From Flavobacterium sp. CG_23.5 (lineage in GTDB: Bacteria; Bacteroidota; Bacteroidia; Flavobacteriales; Flavobacteriaceae), in assembly GCF_017875765.1 (NCBI RefSeq), contig NZ_JAGGNA010000001.1:395001-459000 (forward strand): a DNA stretch of 64,000 bases, in the 5' to 3' direction. The notes under the pieces are model-generated. The model saw only the letters and a list, made by a program, of their open reading frames with translations, had not been told where the DNA came from and did no database searches. Numbering within the stretch: position 1 is the stretch's first letter; every line of letters starts with the position of its first letter. The translations under genes were made by a program, and so were the position numbers. Of this stretch, positions 25,835 through 34,991 are shown one piece after another.

Positions 25835-28474
25835 ATGAATTTAAAAATACTTTTACCATCAAAACAGCTCTTTCTACTTTTTCTATATATCCTAGTTTTC
25901 TTTTTTTCGGTAACAAAAACCAATGCACAATGCGCAGGAAAAGATAACAGCATTACAGTTTGTGATATTCCAAATCCAAGTAGCAAGTCAATCAATCTTT
26001 TTAACCTTTTAGGAGCCCATACGAATGGCGGAATTTGGAAAGATAATCTTAAATCAGGCGGATTAAATCTTTTTACAGGAATATTGAACGCACAAGTTAT
26101 TCGTTCTAGTGGTGTTTATACTTATACCTATACCATTGATAATGTTAGTGGTTGTAAAGACTCTGCTACCATAAGTGTCACGATAGGAGCATATTCTGGA
26201 ATTACAAGCCCAAATGTTTCTGTTTGCAGTGATAATCTCAATTTTAATTTGTTTCATGCATTTGATGGAAATTATCTCAACCCACAATCTGGGGGAAAAT
26301 GGATTGACAACAATAATACAAACGCGTTAACGGGAAATCTACTTAATGCTGAAATTGCTGGAGTAGGAAGTTATTCTTTCACTTATACCGTGCCGGCAAT
26401 AGGAACTTGCCCTGCGCAATCTTCAAACACTTATGTTACTATTTATCCTGCTCCAAATCCTGGAATTGCTGCCAATTTATTATTATGTAATACTGATAAT
26501 TTGGCGTTATACAGTAATTTAAATTTGAAAGACAAATTGACTGGAGAAGATCCTAATGGTACTTGGGCAGAATCCAGTACTAACGAACTATCAAGTCGTT
26601 TTGATTCAATTGTGGATGTTCAGCATATCTATAATACTTTTGGGGCTGGAGTTTATAATTTTAGTTATTCGGTTTTGCCAACAAACCCTATTTGTGATAT
26701 TAAAACATCTGTTGTAAGTATCATTATAGAAGAGCTACTCGATTTCACTGGAGCTAATTTTGTAATAAACTCGGATATTTGTGAAAACGAAATTGGTACG
26801 GCTACCTATAAAGCTGTTTTAAATCAGGGAACTAAAAAAATACCTAATGGCAGTTATTACGTCACGTATGAAATTGCAGGAATTTCATCAACGGTTACGA
26901 ATACTTCAGTGGCAGATTTTAGTAATGGCGTTTTAGTTTTTGATATAAACCGAATTTATTTTCCGCAAGTTGACAATTACACTGTCAGTATAAAAAAGGT
27001 AGTAAAGACGGGAAGTTTTGGTGCCTGTAACAATATAATTGGAACTATTTCAGATGTTCTTCATGTTTATCCATTACCAAGAATCAACAATGCAACGCTA
27101 GCCATCGATCCTGTATGTAAAGGCTTTGGTGCGACAGTTAAAATTTCTGGAGATACAAATTTAACGGATGGGAATTATAGTGTTGTTTATGATTTATCAG
27201 GAAGCAATTCAGCCGTTGCCCAGCGAACGGTTTGTGCCGTTACCAATGGATTTGGGAGTTTTATTATTCCGGCTAACTTAATTCCTAAAGTTGGGGATTG
27301 CAAAATTTTAAATACAAATATTACAAATTTAACTACTGGTTGTACTAATACGTCAAATTTATCTAAAGCATTTGTAATAAAACCGTTACCCGAAGTTCCA
27401 AACCTTACGCTAGATATAAAAGATGTTTGTCAAAACCAGCCCATTTCGGTAGTACTTGCAGGATTAGGTACTTTGACGAATGTTACCCTTAATTATAATC
27501 TTACAGGATCCAATTCGGGGACAAACCAAACAGTAACGATAGCTGTAGATAAGGGTAATGCAAATTTCACTATTCCTGCTGTTTTTCTTGCCAATGCCGG
27601 AATAACATCTTTTGTTATCAATGACTTAATTGACAATGCCAACGGCTGTGGAGCTATGATTAGTAATGGTACCAAGAGTTTTACGATCAATCCAAATCCA
27701 AATGTACCAATAGTAAGCAATTTAAATTTTTGTAAAAATGAAAATAAAACAGTTGCAAATTTATTGCCAAACGGAAGTAAGTTCCAATGGTTTGATTCAT
27801 TAACAAGTACAACTATTTTAGGTAACAGCACTCTTTTGGCTTCTAAAAATTATTACGTGAAAGAGGTGAATGCAACTACTGGATGTGAATCTGGGCGAGC
27901 AGTGGTTAATGTTACACTAAATGAAGTACAACCTCCAATACTAATCCAAGACGGACAAAACTTTTGCGGTTTAGACAAACCTACTTTGCAAAGTTTGACT
28001 GCTAATACTCTTACTAACGGAACCATAACTTGGTTTGACGCTGCTGCAAATGGCGCGAAATTACCATCAACAGAATTGCTTAAAGAAGGATATACTTATT
28101 ACGGATTCGATTTTTCCAATACCACAAACTGTTATTCGAACGTGTTGGCAGTTACAGTATCGCTCACCAATTGTATTCTGCCAAATAAATTATTTATTCC
28201 TGACGGGTTTTCTCCAAACGGCGATACTGTCAATGAAACTTTCAAGATTCCAAATATTGAATTTCTATTTCCTGACTATTCGTTGGAAATTTATAATAGA
28301 TACGGAAATTTAATGTACACAGGCAATAAAAATAAGCCAAATTGGGATGGGAAAAATTCCGATTCAAAAATTGCAATTGATGGATTTGCACCAAACGGAA
28401 TTTATTTTTATATAATCAATTATAATAAAGACAACAAATCACCTGAGCAAGGTCGACTTTATCTGAACCGATAA
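25835..28474 (+). CDS. T9SS type B sorted adhesin-like surface protein
   Basis: 879 residues. A signal peptide (to about residue 32, ending KTNAQ) is followed by several Ig-like, cysteine-paired repeats with motifs such as NYNLTGSNSGTNQTVTI. The C-terminal ~95 residues are the gliding-motility-associated type B sorting domain: LFIPDGFSPNGDTVNETFKI, then YSLEIYNRYGNLMY, NWDGK and GIYFYII. Type B substrates such as SprB are exported by T9SS and need a cognate SprF-like partner. That partner is the next gene, 32 bases downstream. It is shorter than SprB and is likely a small surface adhesin. TATTTTTG at 25807-25814 may be its -7 box. Confidence 0.93.
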   Translation: MNLKILLPSKQLFLLFLYILVFFFSVTKTNAQCAGKDNSITVCDIPNPSSKSINLFNLLGAHTNGGIWKDNLKSGGLNLFTGILNAQVIRSSGVYTYTYTIDNVSGCKDSATISVTIGAYSGITSPNVSVCSDNLNFNLFHAFDGNYLNPQSGGKWIDNNNTNALTGNLLNAEIAGVGSYSFTYTVPAIGTCPAQSSNTYVTIYPAPNPGIAANLLLCNTDNLALYSNLNLKDKLTGEDPNGTWAESSTNELSSRFDSIVDVQHIYNTFGAGVYNFSYSVLPTNPICDIKTSVVSIIIEELLDFTGANFVINSDICENEIGTATYKAVLNQGTKKIPNGSYYVTYEIAGISSTVTNTSVADFSNGVLVFDINRIYFPQVDNYTVSIKKVVKTGSFGACNNIIGTISDVLHVYPLPRINNATLAIDPVCKGFGATVKISGDTNLTDGNYSVVYDLSGSNSAVAQRTVCAVTNGFGSFIIPANLIPKVGDCKILNTNITNLTTGCTNTSNLSKAFVIKPLPEVPNLTLDIKDVCQNQPISVVLAGLGTLTNVTLNYNLTGSNSGTNQTVTIAVDKGNANFTIPAVFLANAGITSFVINDLIDNANGCGAMISNGTKSFTINPNPNVPIVSNLNFCKNENKTVANLLPNGSKFQWFDSLTSTTILGNSTLLASKNYYVKEVNATTGCESGRAVVNVTLNEVQPPILIQDGQNFCGLDKPTLQSLTANTLTNGTITWFDAAANGAKLPSTELLKEGYTYYGFDFSNTTNCYSNVLAVTVSLTNCILPNKLFIPDGFSPNGDTVNETFKIPNIEFLFPDYSLEIYNRYGNLMYTGNKNKPNWDGKNSDSKIAIDGFAPNGIYFYIINYNKDNKSPEQGRLYLNR

Positions 28475-28506
28475 ATATTCTTTATTACTTTAAACTTAAA
28501 TTTCAA

Positions 28507-29442
28507 ATGAAAAAAACCATACTATTTGTAAGTTTTTTATTTTTTATAACTAATTCCTCAGCACAACAAGACCCGCAATATACTCAATATATGTATAATA
28601 TGAACGTGGTAAATCCTGCCTATGCTACAGGTATGCAATCAATGTTAGATATAGGTACAATGTATAGAACACAGTGGGTTGGAACGGTTGGTGCTCCAAA
28701 AACACTGACTCTTTTTGCACATATGCCAATCGACAAAAAAATAGAAATGGGTTTTTCATTGGTTTCTGATCATATTGGAGATGGTGCAAAAAAAGAAGAT
28801 AATTTTTCTGCAGATTTTGCATACGTACTTCAATTGAATAATTCACATCGTCTTTCCTTAGGATTAAAAGCTGGCTTTACAACATTTAAAACTAATTTCA
28901 ATGGGTTTGTATTTGAAAGTGGTGATGCTTCAACAGATCTTGCTTTTTCCGAAGACGTCAATAAAACACTTCCAAATATTGGAGTAGGAGCATTTTATTT
29001 TACCGATAGATATTATATAGGTTTATCTGCTCCAAATTTACTTTCTTCAAAAAAAATTGAAGAGCGTTCTGGAATTTATGCATTTGGTTCAGAAAATATC
29101 CATGCTTTTTTTAGCGGAGGCTATGTCTTTACGCTGTCAGATTCATTCAAATTAAAACCGGCCTTTATGTCAAAATTCGTGAAAGGAGCACCGGTAACTT
29201 TAGATATTTCTACCAACCTGTTGTATAATGAAAAATTTGAGTTTGGTGCAGCTTACAGGTTTGGAGATGCGGTAAGCGCTTTAATGAATGTAAAGGTAAC
29301 CCCGATAATTAGAGTGGGTTATGCCTATGATTACACGATTTCTAATCTGGGACAGTTTAATTCAGGGACTCATGAAATTTTTATATTATTCAATTTAGAT
29401 TTATTAAGCAAAGGATATGATAAATCACCGAGGTTCTTCTAA
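28507..29442 (+). CDS. PorP/SprF family type IX secretion membrane protein
   Basis: 311 residues with a signal peptide (ending SSAQ) and the family opening QQDPQYTQYMYNMNVVNPAYAT. The body is an outer-membrane beta-barrel of the PorP/SprF family. In Flavobacterium johnsoniae SprF is needed to deliver the type B adhesin SprB to the surface, and sprF-like genes usually sit just downstream of their substrate gene. The same arrangement is seen here (32-base gap upstream, 10-base gap to the next gene). It therefore most likely serves the adhesin at 25835-28474. Confidence 0.94.
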   Translation: MKKTILFVSFLFFITNSSAQQDPQYTQYMYNMNVVNPAYATGMQSMLDIGTMYRTQWVGTVGAPKTLTLFAHMPIDKKIEMGFSLVSDHIGDGAKKEDNFSADFAYVLQLNNSHRLSLGLKAGFTTFKTNFNGFVFESGDASTDLAFSEDVNKTLPNIGVGAFYFTDRYYIGLSAPNLLSSKKIEERSGIYAFGSENIHAFFSGGYVFTLSDSFKLKPAFMSKFVKGAPVTLDISTNLLYNEKFEFGAAYRFGDAVSALMNVKVTPIIRVGYAYDYTISNLGQFNSGTHEIFILFNLDLLSKGYDKSPRFF

Positions 29443-29452
29443 AAAAATAAAC

Positions 29453-31405
29453 ATGAAAAGAGTATTTCTAATTTTAATTGTATTTTCAATACAGCTTATA
29501 AATGCCCAAACTCAGGACTTACAAAGAGCCAAACGCTTTTTTGAACGGACTTTTTACAGCGAAGCAATCCCTTTGTATGAGAATATCATTCAAGAAAATC
29601 GCTCTATTGATGTGGTGAAAAACTTGGCGGATTGTTATTATTACACCAATGATTATGTGAATGCACACAAAGAGTATCGTTTTTTGATTACCAGATTCAA
29701 TAAAGATCTTGAAGAGGAATACTACTTCAAATACTCTCAAACATTGAAAGCAACAGGGAATTACGAAGAATCAAATGCGCTTATCCGAGTTTATCTCTCT
29801 GGTTCAAATAACAAACAAGCCTTGCTTGATTTTGAAAAAGAAAATGCTGAACTTGAAAATGTATCAGCAATAGGAAATAGATTCGAAATAAAAAATCTGG
29901 CAATAAATTCTGTAAATTCAGAGTTTGGTGCAGTCAAAGAAGGTGAAAATGTGATTTTTTCAGGAGTCAAAAAAAAATCAGCAATGTTTGACAAAACATA
30001 CAAGTGGAATAATGAAGGCTATCTGGATTTAGTTTCAATTCCTTTAAAAAATGTCGATTCAGCCGATTCAATTGTAAATGATTTTTCAAAAGAGTTGAAC
30101 ACAGCAATGCATGAGGCAAGTGCTATTTTTACAAAAGACGGAAAAACAATTTATTTCACCAGAAATAATTTTAAAAAAGGAAAAAGAGGTAAAAACACAG
30201 ATAAGATTTCGAACCTTCAAATTTTTAAAGCAGAATTCATAGATAAAAAGTGGACAAATATAATTTCACTACCATTCAATAGTGATGACTATTCTACAGA
30301 ACATCCCGCGCTGAGTGTTGATGAAAAAACATTGTATTTTGCATCAGATATGCCTGGTACTTTGGGTTCATTTGATATTTTTTGCGTAGCTATAAATGGA
30401 GGAGCTTTTGGAACTCCAAAAAATTTAGGGAACAAAATTAATACAAATAAAAAGGAGCAATTTCCTTTTATATCGAAAGACAACAAATTGTATTTTTCTT
30501 CTAATGGACATGCAGGTTATGGGTCGTTGGATGTTTTTGTCTCCGAAATACAAGACAATATGTTCTCCAAACCTATGAATATTGGATTGCCTGTAAATTC
30601 TGGTTATGACGATTTTTCTTTTACTATTGATTCGGATTCAAAAGAAGGTTATTTATCATCTAACAGATTGGGTGGAAAAGGCGGCGATGACATATACGCA
30701 CTTAAAGAAATAAAGCCTTTACTAATCGAAGATTGCTTGCAATTTATCACTGGAATCATTACAGATGTGGATTCAAAATTGCCATTAGAGAATGCATTAG
30801 TTAGTTTGCAAAATGACAAAAAGGTGGAAATCCAAAACACTATGACTTCACAAGATGGAAAATTCAGTTTTAGCGTTGCTTGTGAAACCAGTTATTCGGT
30901 TTTTGCATCCAAAGAAAATTATACAAAGGATTTAAAATCATTTAAACTTAAAAAAGAAAGAAATAAAACTAGTGATGCTTCCATGTCTTTGAAAACCTTG
31001 GAAACAATCAAAAACGAAGAGCAAATTGCCCTTCAACAGTTGGAGAAAGACAAGCAAATTGTAGCTAAAAAAGAAACAGAGAATGCATCAATTAAGGAAA
31101 AAGAAAAAATAGAACATATTATCGCAAAAGAAAAAGATATTGTAAAAGTTAGAGACCGATTGCTAATTAAGACAGATCCTATCTATTTTGATTATGATTT
31201 ATGGTATATCCGTAAAGAATCCAAACCAATCTTAAATCGAGTTATAGAGTTAATGAAAAAGTACCCTAATATGGTTGTAGAAATTGGTTCGCATACTGAT
31301 AATAGAGGCAATAGCAATTATAATATGAATCTTTCTTCTAATAGAGCGGAGTCAACAAAAGAGTATTTTATTAATGAAGGAATTGCCACTGGTTTAGCCC
31401 CCTAA
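29453..31405 (+). pseudogene. PorE-like OmpA family protein, 3' end cut off by an IS3 element
   Basis: I choose ATG 29453 because a signal peptide (MKRVFLILIVFSIQLINAQ) begins there, 10 bases after the sprF-like gene; an upstream TTG at 29417 is unlikely. Domains in order: TPR repeats (about 24-125), a PD40/WD40-like propeller (about 140-420), a carboxypeptidase-regulatory/CNA-B-like fold (about 435-510), a lysine/glutamate-rich linker, and an OmpA_C-like peptidoglycan-binding domain (SHTDNRGNSNYNMNLSSNRA). This is the PorE (PG1058) layout, known as a T9SS-associated protein. The frame hits the IS at 31390 and stops at 31405 after a few IS-encoded residues (650 aa). The true 3' end lies at 32951-33077. 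The last ~42 residues of the OmpA fold are lost, so it is probably non-functional. Confidence 0.92.
31386..31389. repeat. Target site duplication, left copy (CCAC)
   Basis: CCAC flanks the IS on both sides (31386-31389 and 32947-32950). Removing the IS and one copy restores the frame as GCC ACA AAC AGA. Confidence 0.85.
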
Positions 31406-31490
31406 TAATCGGACTTTAACATTTTAAGTTTTACAAACATACGCAATTAGTCAATATCTTTGTCTTGCAAGGAACAAACGAAGGCGAGTT

Positions 31491-32576
31491 TTACACCGAT
31501 GTTTGTAGAAATGTTTCAGGCCTGGTCATTTCGATTTCACTAAAATTTAGTTCACCCACAAAAAAAGGCGGAATCTCTAAATTTTGCAAGGAACTGCACT
31601 TCAGACTCGTATTGCCCGATATTTGTTGGTATGGGATTTTGAGTTTGAATGTTATTTTTCGTTTTATTTCATCTCTTTTTTGTTCGATTAGCCCTTTATT
31701 CCAGCATTCTAAAAAGATATTTGGAGGTAAATTACAAACTGAGGAATGTAGACGTTCATTATTGTATTTCTCATAAAAAATGGTCAAAACACCTTCCAAT
31801 TCATCGATTGTCCAAAAATGAAAAGGTCTTAGTTTTTTTGCTAAAATAGCATGAAAACTCTCAATATGTCCATTTTCCTGTGGGGTATATGGATGTGTAA
31901 AGACTTGATTCAGGTAGTTATCTTTGAAGAAATTTTGAATCATTTTTGCCGAAAATCGACTGTCATTATCATTGCGAACCTCAATATGAATCCCTTTTTC
32001 TAGGCAATTATTTGGTTGTAAATGATTTATTATAATATGTTCCCATGCCCTTTTAACATCTTCTTTTTTGATGGAATAGGCAACCGTCCAATGCAAAACA
32101 AGTCTGGTAAAAGTGTCAATAGTTGTTAGCACATAGCTATGCATTTTATACTCCTCGACCCACACAAATTTAATGTCCATTTCCAAAACTTCAAAGGGCT
32201 GACTTGGAAAAACCTTACGGTATTTTACCCTGGTTTTACTAGGCTTTTGATGTTGTTCCTTCAATAATTGTGCGCCTTTCATCAATCGATATACTTTCTT
32301 ATGATTAATATCGTAACCCATCAGTTGTAATCTAGTTTCCATTTTCCGATGACCATAATCTGTGTCGAGATCTTGATGAGCTTGCTTTATTTCTTCAATA
32401 ATCACATCATTTGAAACTTCAAATTTTTGCCCGTACTTGTCAGTGTAAAAAGTCGTCGTAGAAGGACTTCTTCCTTGATTAGTCCGCTTGTTTTGATAAT
32501 AATACTGGTGCTTGGTTATTGCTGAAATTTGAAATGCTACTTCTTTCTTCAAGCCCTGAAAAATGTAGCCTCTCAC
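31491..32576 (-). CDS. IS3-family transposase OrfB (DDE integrase core)
   Basis: 361 residues from a GTG start. An HTH_21-type region (DTDYGHRKMETRLQLMGYDI) is followed by the rve integrase core with the three acidic residues: D in VLEMDIKFVW, D in VRNDNDSRFS, and E in ENGHIESFHAIL. The C-terminal YNNERLHSSVCNLPP is typical of IS3 family members. The GTG overlaps the orfA stop (GTGA). An upstream slippery A7G run allows a -1 frameshift to make OrfAB. Intact, so probably capable of moving the element. Confidence 0.95.
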   Translation of the reverse strand: MRGYIFQGLKKEVAFQISAITKHQYYYQNKRTNQGRSPSTTTFYTDKYGQKFEVSNDVIIEEIKQAHQDLDTDYGHRKMETRLQLMGYDINHKKVYRLMKGAQLLKEQHQKPSKTRVKYRKVFPSQPFEVLEMDIKFVWVEEYKMHSYVLTTIDTFTRLVLHWTVAYSIKKEDVKRAWEHIIINHLQPNNCLEKGIHIEVRNDNDSRFSAKMIQNFFKDNYLNQVFTHPYTPQENGHIESFHAILAKKLRPFHFWTIDELEGVLTIFYEKYNNERLHSSVCNLPPNIFLECWNKGLIEQKRDEIKRKITFKLKIPYQQISGNTSLKCSSLQNLEIPPFFVGELNFSEIEMTRPETFLQTSV

Positions 32577-32887
32577 GAGTTCCTTTTTTTCTCCAAGGCG
32601 AATTTCTTTTTTAGCAATTCGTCTTTTAACTTGCCTTCAAGCTCTTTTTGAATAACAATTTCTTTGAGTAGCTTGTTTTCTTTTTCCAGTTCTCTGATTC
32701 GTTTAAGCTGCGCGGGGGTCATTCCATGTGCGAAGCCCTCTTCGCCCATAGTATCCATCTTCTTCTTCCATGAGTAATAACTCGCAGGAAATACCGAATA
32801 TTTCTCTAATGTAGGTTTAACACCTTGTTCTGAAGCTTCCTTTATGATCTTTAGCTTCTCTTCTTTGGTAAATTTTCTCTTTTCCAT
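32573..32887 (-). CDS. IS3-family transposase OrfA (HTH and leucine zipper)
   Basis: 104 residues. The N-terminal helix-turn-helix (KFTKEEKLKIIKEASEQGV) binds the element ends, and the C-terminal half is a coiled coil (ELEKENKLLKEIVIQKELEG). The A7 run at 32584-32590 (complement strand AAAAAAAG) near the end of orfA is a -1 slippery site. Slipping there reads K-E-L-V-R-G-Y straight into orfB. The gene starts 59 bases inside the right end of the element. Confidence 0.92.
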   Translation of the reverse strand: MEKRKFTKEEKLKIIKEASEQGVKPTLEKYSVFPASYYSWKKKMDTMGEEGFAHGMTPAQLKRIRELEKENKLLKEIVIQKELEGKLKDELLKKKFALEKKRNS

Positions 32888-32946
32888 CGTACAAAATTAT
32901 AGATTTCTATTTATAATTGTGTCCGATTATTTAAGGGGCTGAAACA

Positions 32947-32950
32947 CCAC
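32947..32950. repeat. Target site duplication, right copy (CCAC)
   Basis: This is the second copy of the CCAC that flanks the IS3 element; see the left copy at 31386-31389. Confidence 0.85.
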
Positions 32951-33077
32951 AAACAGAATCATCGCTAAAGGTTACGGAGAATCTGTTCAAATTATAAAAT
33001 GTGAACCTAGTGAATCTTGTATGGAAGAACAGCATGAACTAAATAGACGTAGTGAATTTGTAATTAAAAGTTTATAG
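32951..33077 (+). pseudogene. Detached 3' remnant of the PorE-like OmpA gene
   Basis: The 127 bases after the right target duplication continue the interrupted OmpA frame: (T)NRIIAKGYGESVQI, then an NRRSEF motif and a TAG stop at 33075-33077. NRI-x-KGYGE and NRRSEF are standard features of the end of OmpA_C-like domains. Joined to the 5' part, the gene would encode 687 residues. The remnant has no start of its own. Confidence 0.9.
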
Positions 33078-33114
33078 ATAATCAACGTAGTAATTTTAGA
33101 GGTTTTTAAATAGT

Positions 33115-33141
33115 AAAGTCCACAGCAATGTGGACTTTTTC
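33115..33141 (+). terminator. Rho-independent terminator of the T9SS locus
   Basis: A perfect 10-base stem (33115-33124 with 33129-33138; AAAGTCCACA and its complement), GCAA loop, T run. It was the natural end of the adhesin-sprF-porE transcript. It could also serve the convergent CDF gene. Confidence 0.88.
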
Positions 33142-33163
33142 TATAGTTAAATTTCTTCTGTTA

Positions 33164-34102
33164 TTATTTCCATTCTTCTGAATCCGGTTCTACATAAAGC
33201 CATTTTACTTCAGGTCTTAAGGATCTGAGTTCATTTTCAAAATGGTTTATCAAGCGACTAATTGATTGCGTGTTAAGATCAGGACTACATTTTATTTTTA
33301 TACAGACTAAAACTTCCCCTGGACCTTGTTGAATAGTCCTGCAATTTAGAAGTTGAGTAATGTGCAGTTCTTTTTCGATTATAGCTTCAATCGTTTCCAG
33401 GATAATTGAATCTGCACTTTCACCGATTAAAAGTGATTTTACTTCGACCGCAAGAAAAATTGCGACTAAAATTAAAACAATACCAATTGCCAGCGAACCA
33501 ATGGCATCATAACGGCTATCACCAGTATAATAGGAAGCTAATAATGCCGTAAGAGCTAAAAAAAGACCAATTACCGCTGCGGAATTCTCACCGAAAATCA
33601 CAATTAAATCACTGTCTTTTGTAGTGCGCAAATAACTAAAGAAACCGCCATTCCCTTTTCTTCTATTAAGTTCCACTATATTGGAGTAGGTGGCGTACCC
33701 TTCTAATCCTATGGCGAAAAGAAGAATACCAATTCCCCATGCGATTTCGTGAACGGGTTCAGGCGTGTTATACTTATGAATTCCTTCGTAGATGGAGAAC
33801 ATTCCTCCAATAGAAAATAGGAGCATAGCCACCATAAAAGACCAAAAATAAACAGACATTCCGTAACCAAAAGGATGTTGTTCATCGGCTGGTCGACTGG
33901 ATTGTTTCATGCCTAAAAGCAATAAAACCTGATTGGCACAATCTGCAGAAGAATGTATAGTTTCTGCTAGCATCGCACCCGATCCAGTCATAAAAGCAGC
34001 GAATCCCTTAGCAACTACAATAATAACGTTTACTAAAAGGCTTTGAATGATATGATTTGAACTCTTTTTATCCTGAATAATAGCTTGAGAATTTTTCTCC
34101 AT
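33164..34102 (-). CDS. Cation diffusion facilitator family transporter (ZnT9-like)
   Basis: 312 residues with about 6 membrane helices and a cytoplasmic C-terminal domain. The first metal motif HSSAD (H50-x3-D54) is present. The second, normally HxxxD in helix V, reads ENSAA (E173-x3-A177). I associate this substitution with the SLC30A9-like CDF branch. HPFGYGMSVYFWSF is a typical CDF block. Divalent metal export is the default family role, but the altered second site makes metal specificity uncertain. It is monocistronic and divergent from the fasciclin gene. Confidence 0.88.
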   Translation of the reverse strand: MEKNSQAIIQDKKSSNHIIQSLLVNVIIVVAKGFAAFMTGSGAMLAETIHSSADCANQVLLLLGMKQSSRPADEQHPFGYGMSVYFWSFMVAMLLFSIGGMFSIYEGIHKYNTPEPVHEIAWGIGILLFAIGLEGYATYSNIVELNRRKGNGGFFSYLRTTKDSDLIVIFGENSAAVIGLFLALTALLASYYTGDSRYDAIGSLAIGIVLILVAIFLAVEVKSLLIGESADSIILETIEAIIEKELHITQLLNCRTIQQGPGEVLVCIKIKCSPDLNTQSISRLINHFENELRSLRPEVKWLYVEPDSEEWK

Positions 34103-34212
34103 TTTGACTTATAATTTAATGCATTAAAAATAAGTATATATTGAGTAACTAAATAATAGATTTATAAAAATAAAATATTTTCTTGAAGCGTAAATTTTTT
34201 AGGTTTTATCTA

Positions 34213-34244
34213 TTTGATAAATAAGTATTTATAAAATACTTTCG
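34213..34244 (+). promoter_or_regulatory. Candidate promoter of the fasciclin gene
   Basis: TTTG (34213-34216), a 20-base spacer and TACTTTCG (34237-34244) match the Bacteroidota consensus with one change in the -7 box. It lies about 65 bases before the ATG. Confidence 0.5.
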
Positions 34245-34309
34245 TTTTTTTAAAACCAAAAGCAATCTAACTGCGTAAATGCCTTTATATAACTTTAATA
34301 ATAGATTTT

Positions 34310-34864
34310 ATGAAAACTAGAAAAATTTTATCGATTGCATTATTTGCATTAGTATTTGGAGCAACTTCTTTCGCTCAAAAAAGTGTTATGGTTGGTGGTG
34401 CTGCTATGTATCCAACAAAAAACATTATTGAAAATGCGGTAAACTCAAAAGACCACACCACATTAGTAGCAGCTGTAAAAGCAGCCGGATTAGTTGAAAC
34501 TTTACAAGGCAAAGGTCCATTCACGGTTTTTGCTCCAACAAATGTTGCTTTTGATAAATTACCAAAAGGAACTGTTGAGACCTTATTGAAACCAGAAAAC
34601 ATGAAAATGTTGCAAACTATTTTAACGTATCACGTTGTTGCTGGAAAAATGAATTTAACTGCAATTGCAAAAGCAATCAAAATGGGGAATGGAAAAGCAA
34701 TGTTGAAAACAGTTAGCGGTGGAACACTTACTGCATGGATGAAAGGTAAAAAATTATATATTACTGATGAAAATGGAAAATCAGCAAAAGTTACAATTGC
34801 AAATGTTAATCAATCAAATGGTGTAATCCATGTTGTAAATGCAGTTTTATTGCCAAAAAAATAA
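34310..34864 (+). CDS. Fasciclin domain-containing secreted protein
   Basis: 184 residues. A signal peptide (MKTRKILSIALFALVFGATSFA) is followed by one fasciclin (FAS1) domain. It includes the H1 block GPFTVFAPTNVAFDKLP and the H2 block NGVIHVVNAVLLPK. There is no lipobox, so it is probably periplasmic or secreted. FAS1 domains mediate adhesion or protein-protein contact; the bacterial role is often unknown. It is monocistronic with its own promoter and terminator, between the divergent CDF gene and the convergent pheT. Confidence 0.92.
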   Translation: MKTRKILSIALFALVFGATSFAQKSVMVGGAAMYPTKNIIENAVNSKDHTTLVAAVKAAGLVETLQGKGPFTVFAPTNVAFDKLPKGTVETLLKPENMKMLQTILTYHVVAGKMNLTAIAKAIKMGNGKAMLKTVSGGTLTAWMKGKKLYITDENGKSAKVTIANVNQSNGVIHVVNAVLLPKK

Positions 34865-34899
34865 ACTATTTGATTTAAGGTTGAGAATTGTTTATTGAG

Positions 34900-34928
34900 A
34901 AAGCCTGGCCAATTGGTCAGGCTTTTTG
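34900..34928 (+). terminator. Rho-independent terminator after the fasciclin gene
   Basis: An 11-base stem with one mismatch (34900-34910 with 34915-34925; AAAGCCTGGCC), AATT loop, T run. Confidence 0.88.
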
Positions 34929-34934
34929 CCGCAA

Positions 34935-34972
34935 AAAAAATCCTAATTCTCAATTCAGAATTAGGATTTTTT
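34935..34972 (-). terminator. Rho-independent terminator after pheT
   Basis: A perfect 16-base stem (34935-34950 with 34957-34972) with a 6-base loop; U runs form on either strand. It lies 20 bases past the pheT stop and may serve both strands. Confidence 0.88.
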
Positions 34973-34991
34973 ACATTTATAAAAATAAAAT

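Larger units (their letters stand above)
31390..32946 (-). mobile_element. IS3-family insertion sequence, 1557 bp
   Basis: The element has imperfect terminal inverted repeats that begin TG: left TGGTTTAGCCCCCTAATAAT, right (complement) TGTTTCAGCCCCTTAAATAA, both continuing to ATCGGAC. It is flanked by a 4 bp CCAC duplication and carries orfA and orfB on the minus strand. It splits a PorE-like gene. The length, two-ORF layout, TG...CA ends and 3-5 bp duplication all fit IS3. Both ORFs are intact and the ends are present, so it is potentially active. The inserted DNA is antisense to the host gene. Confidence 0.93.

Noticed and set aside
31465..31776. Plus-strand frames within the IS3 element
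   Set aside because: They are antisense to the intact OrfB transposase and carry no motif.
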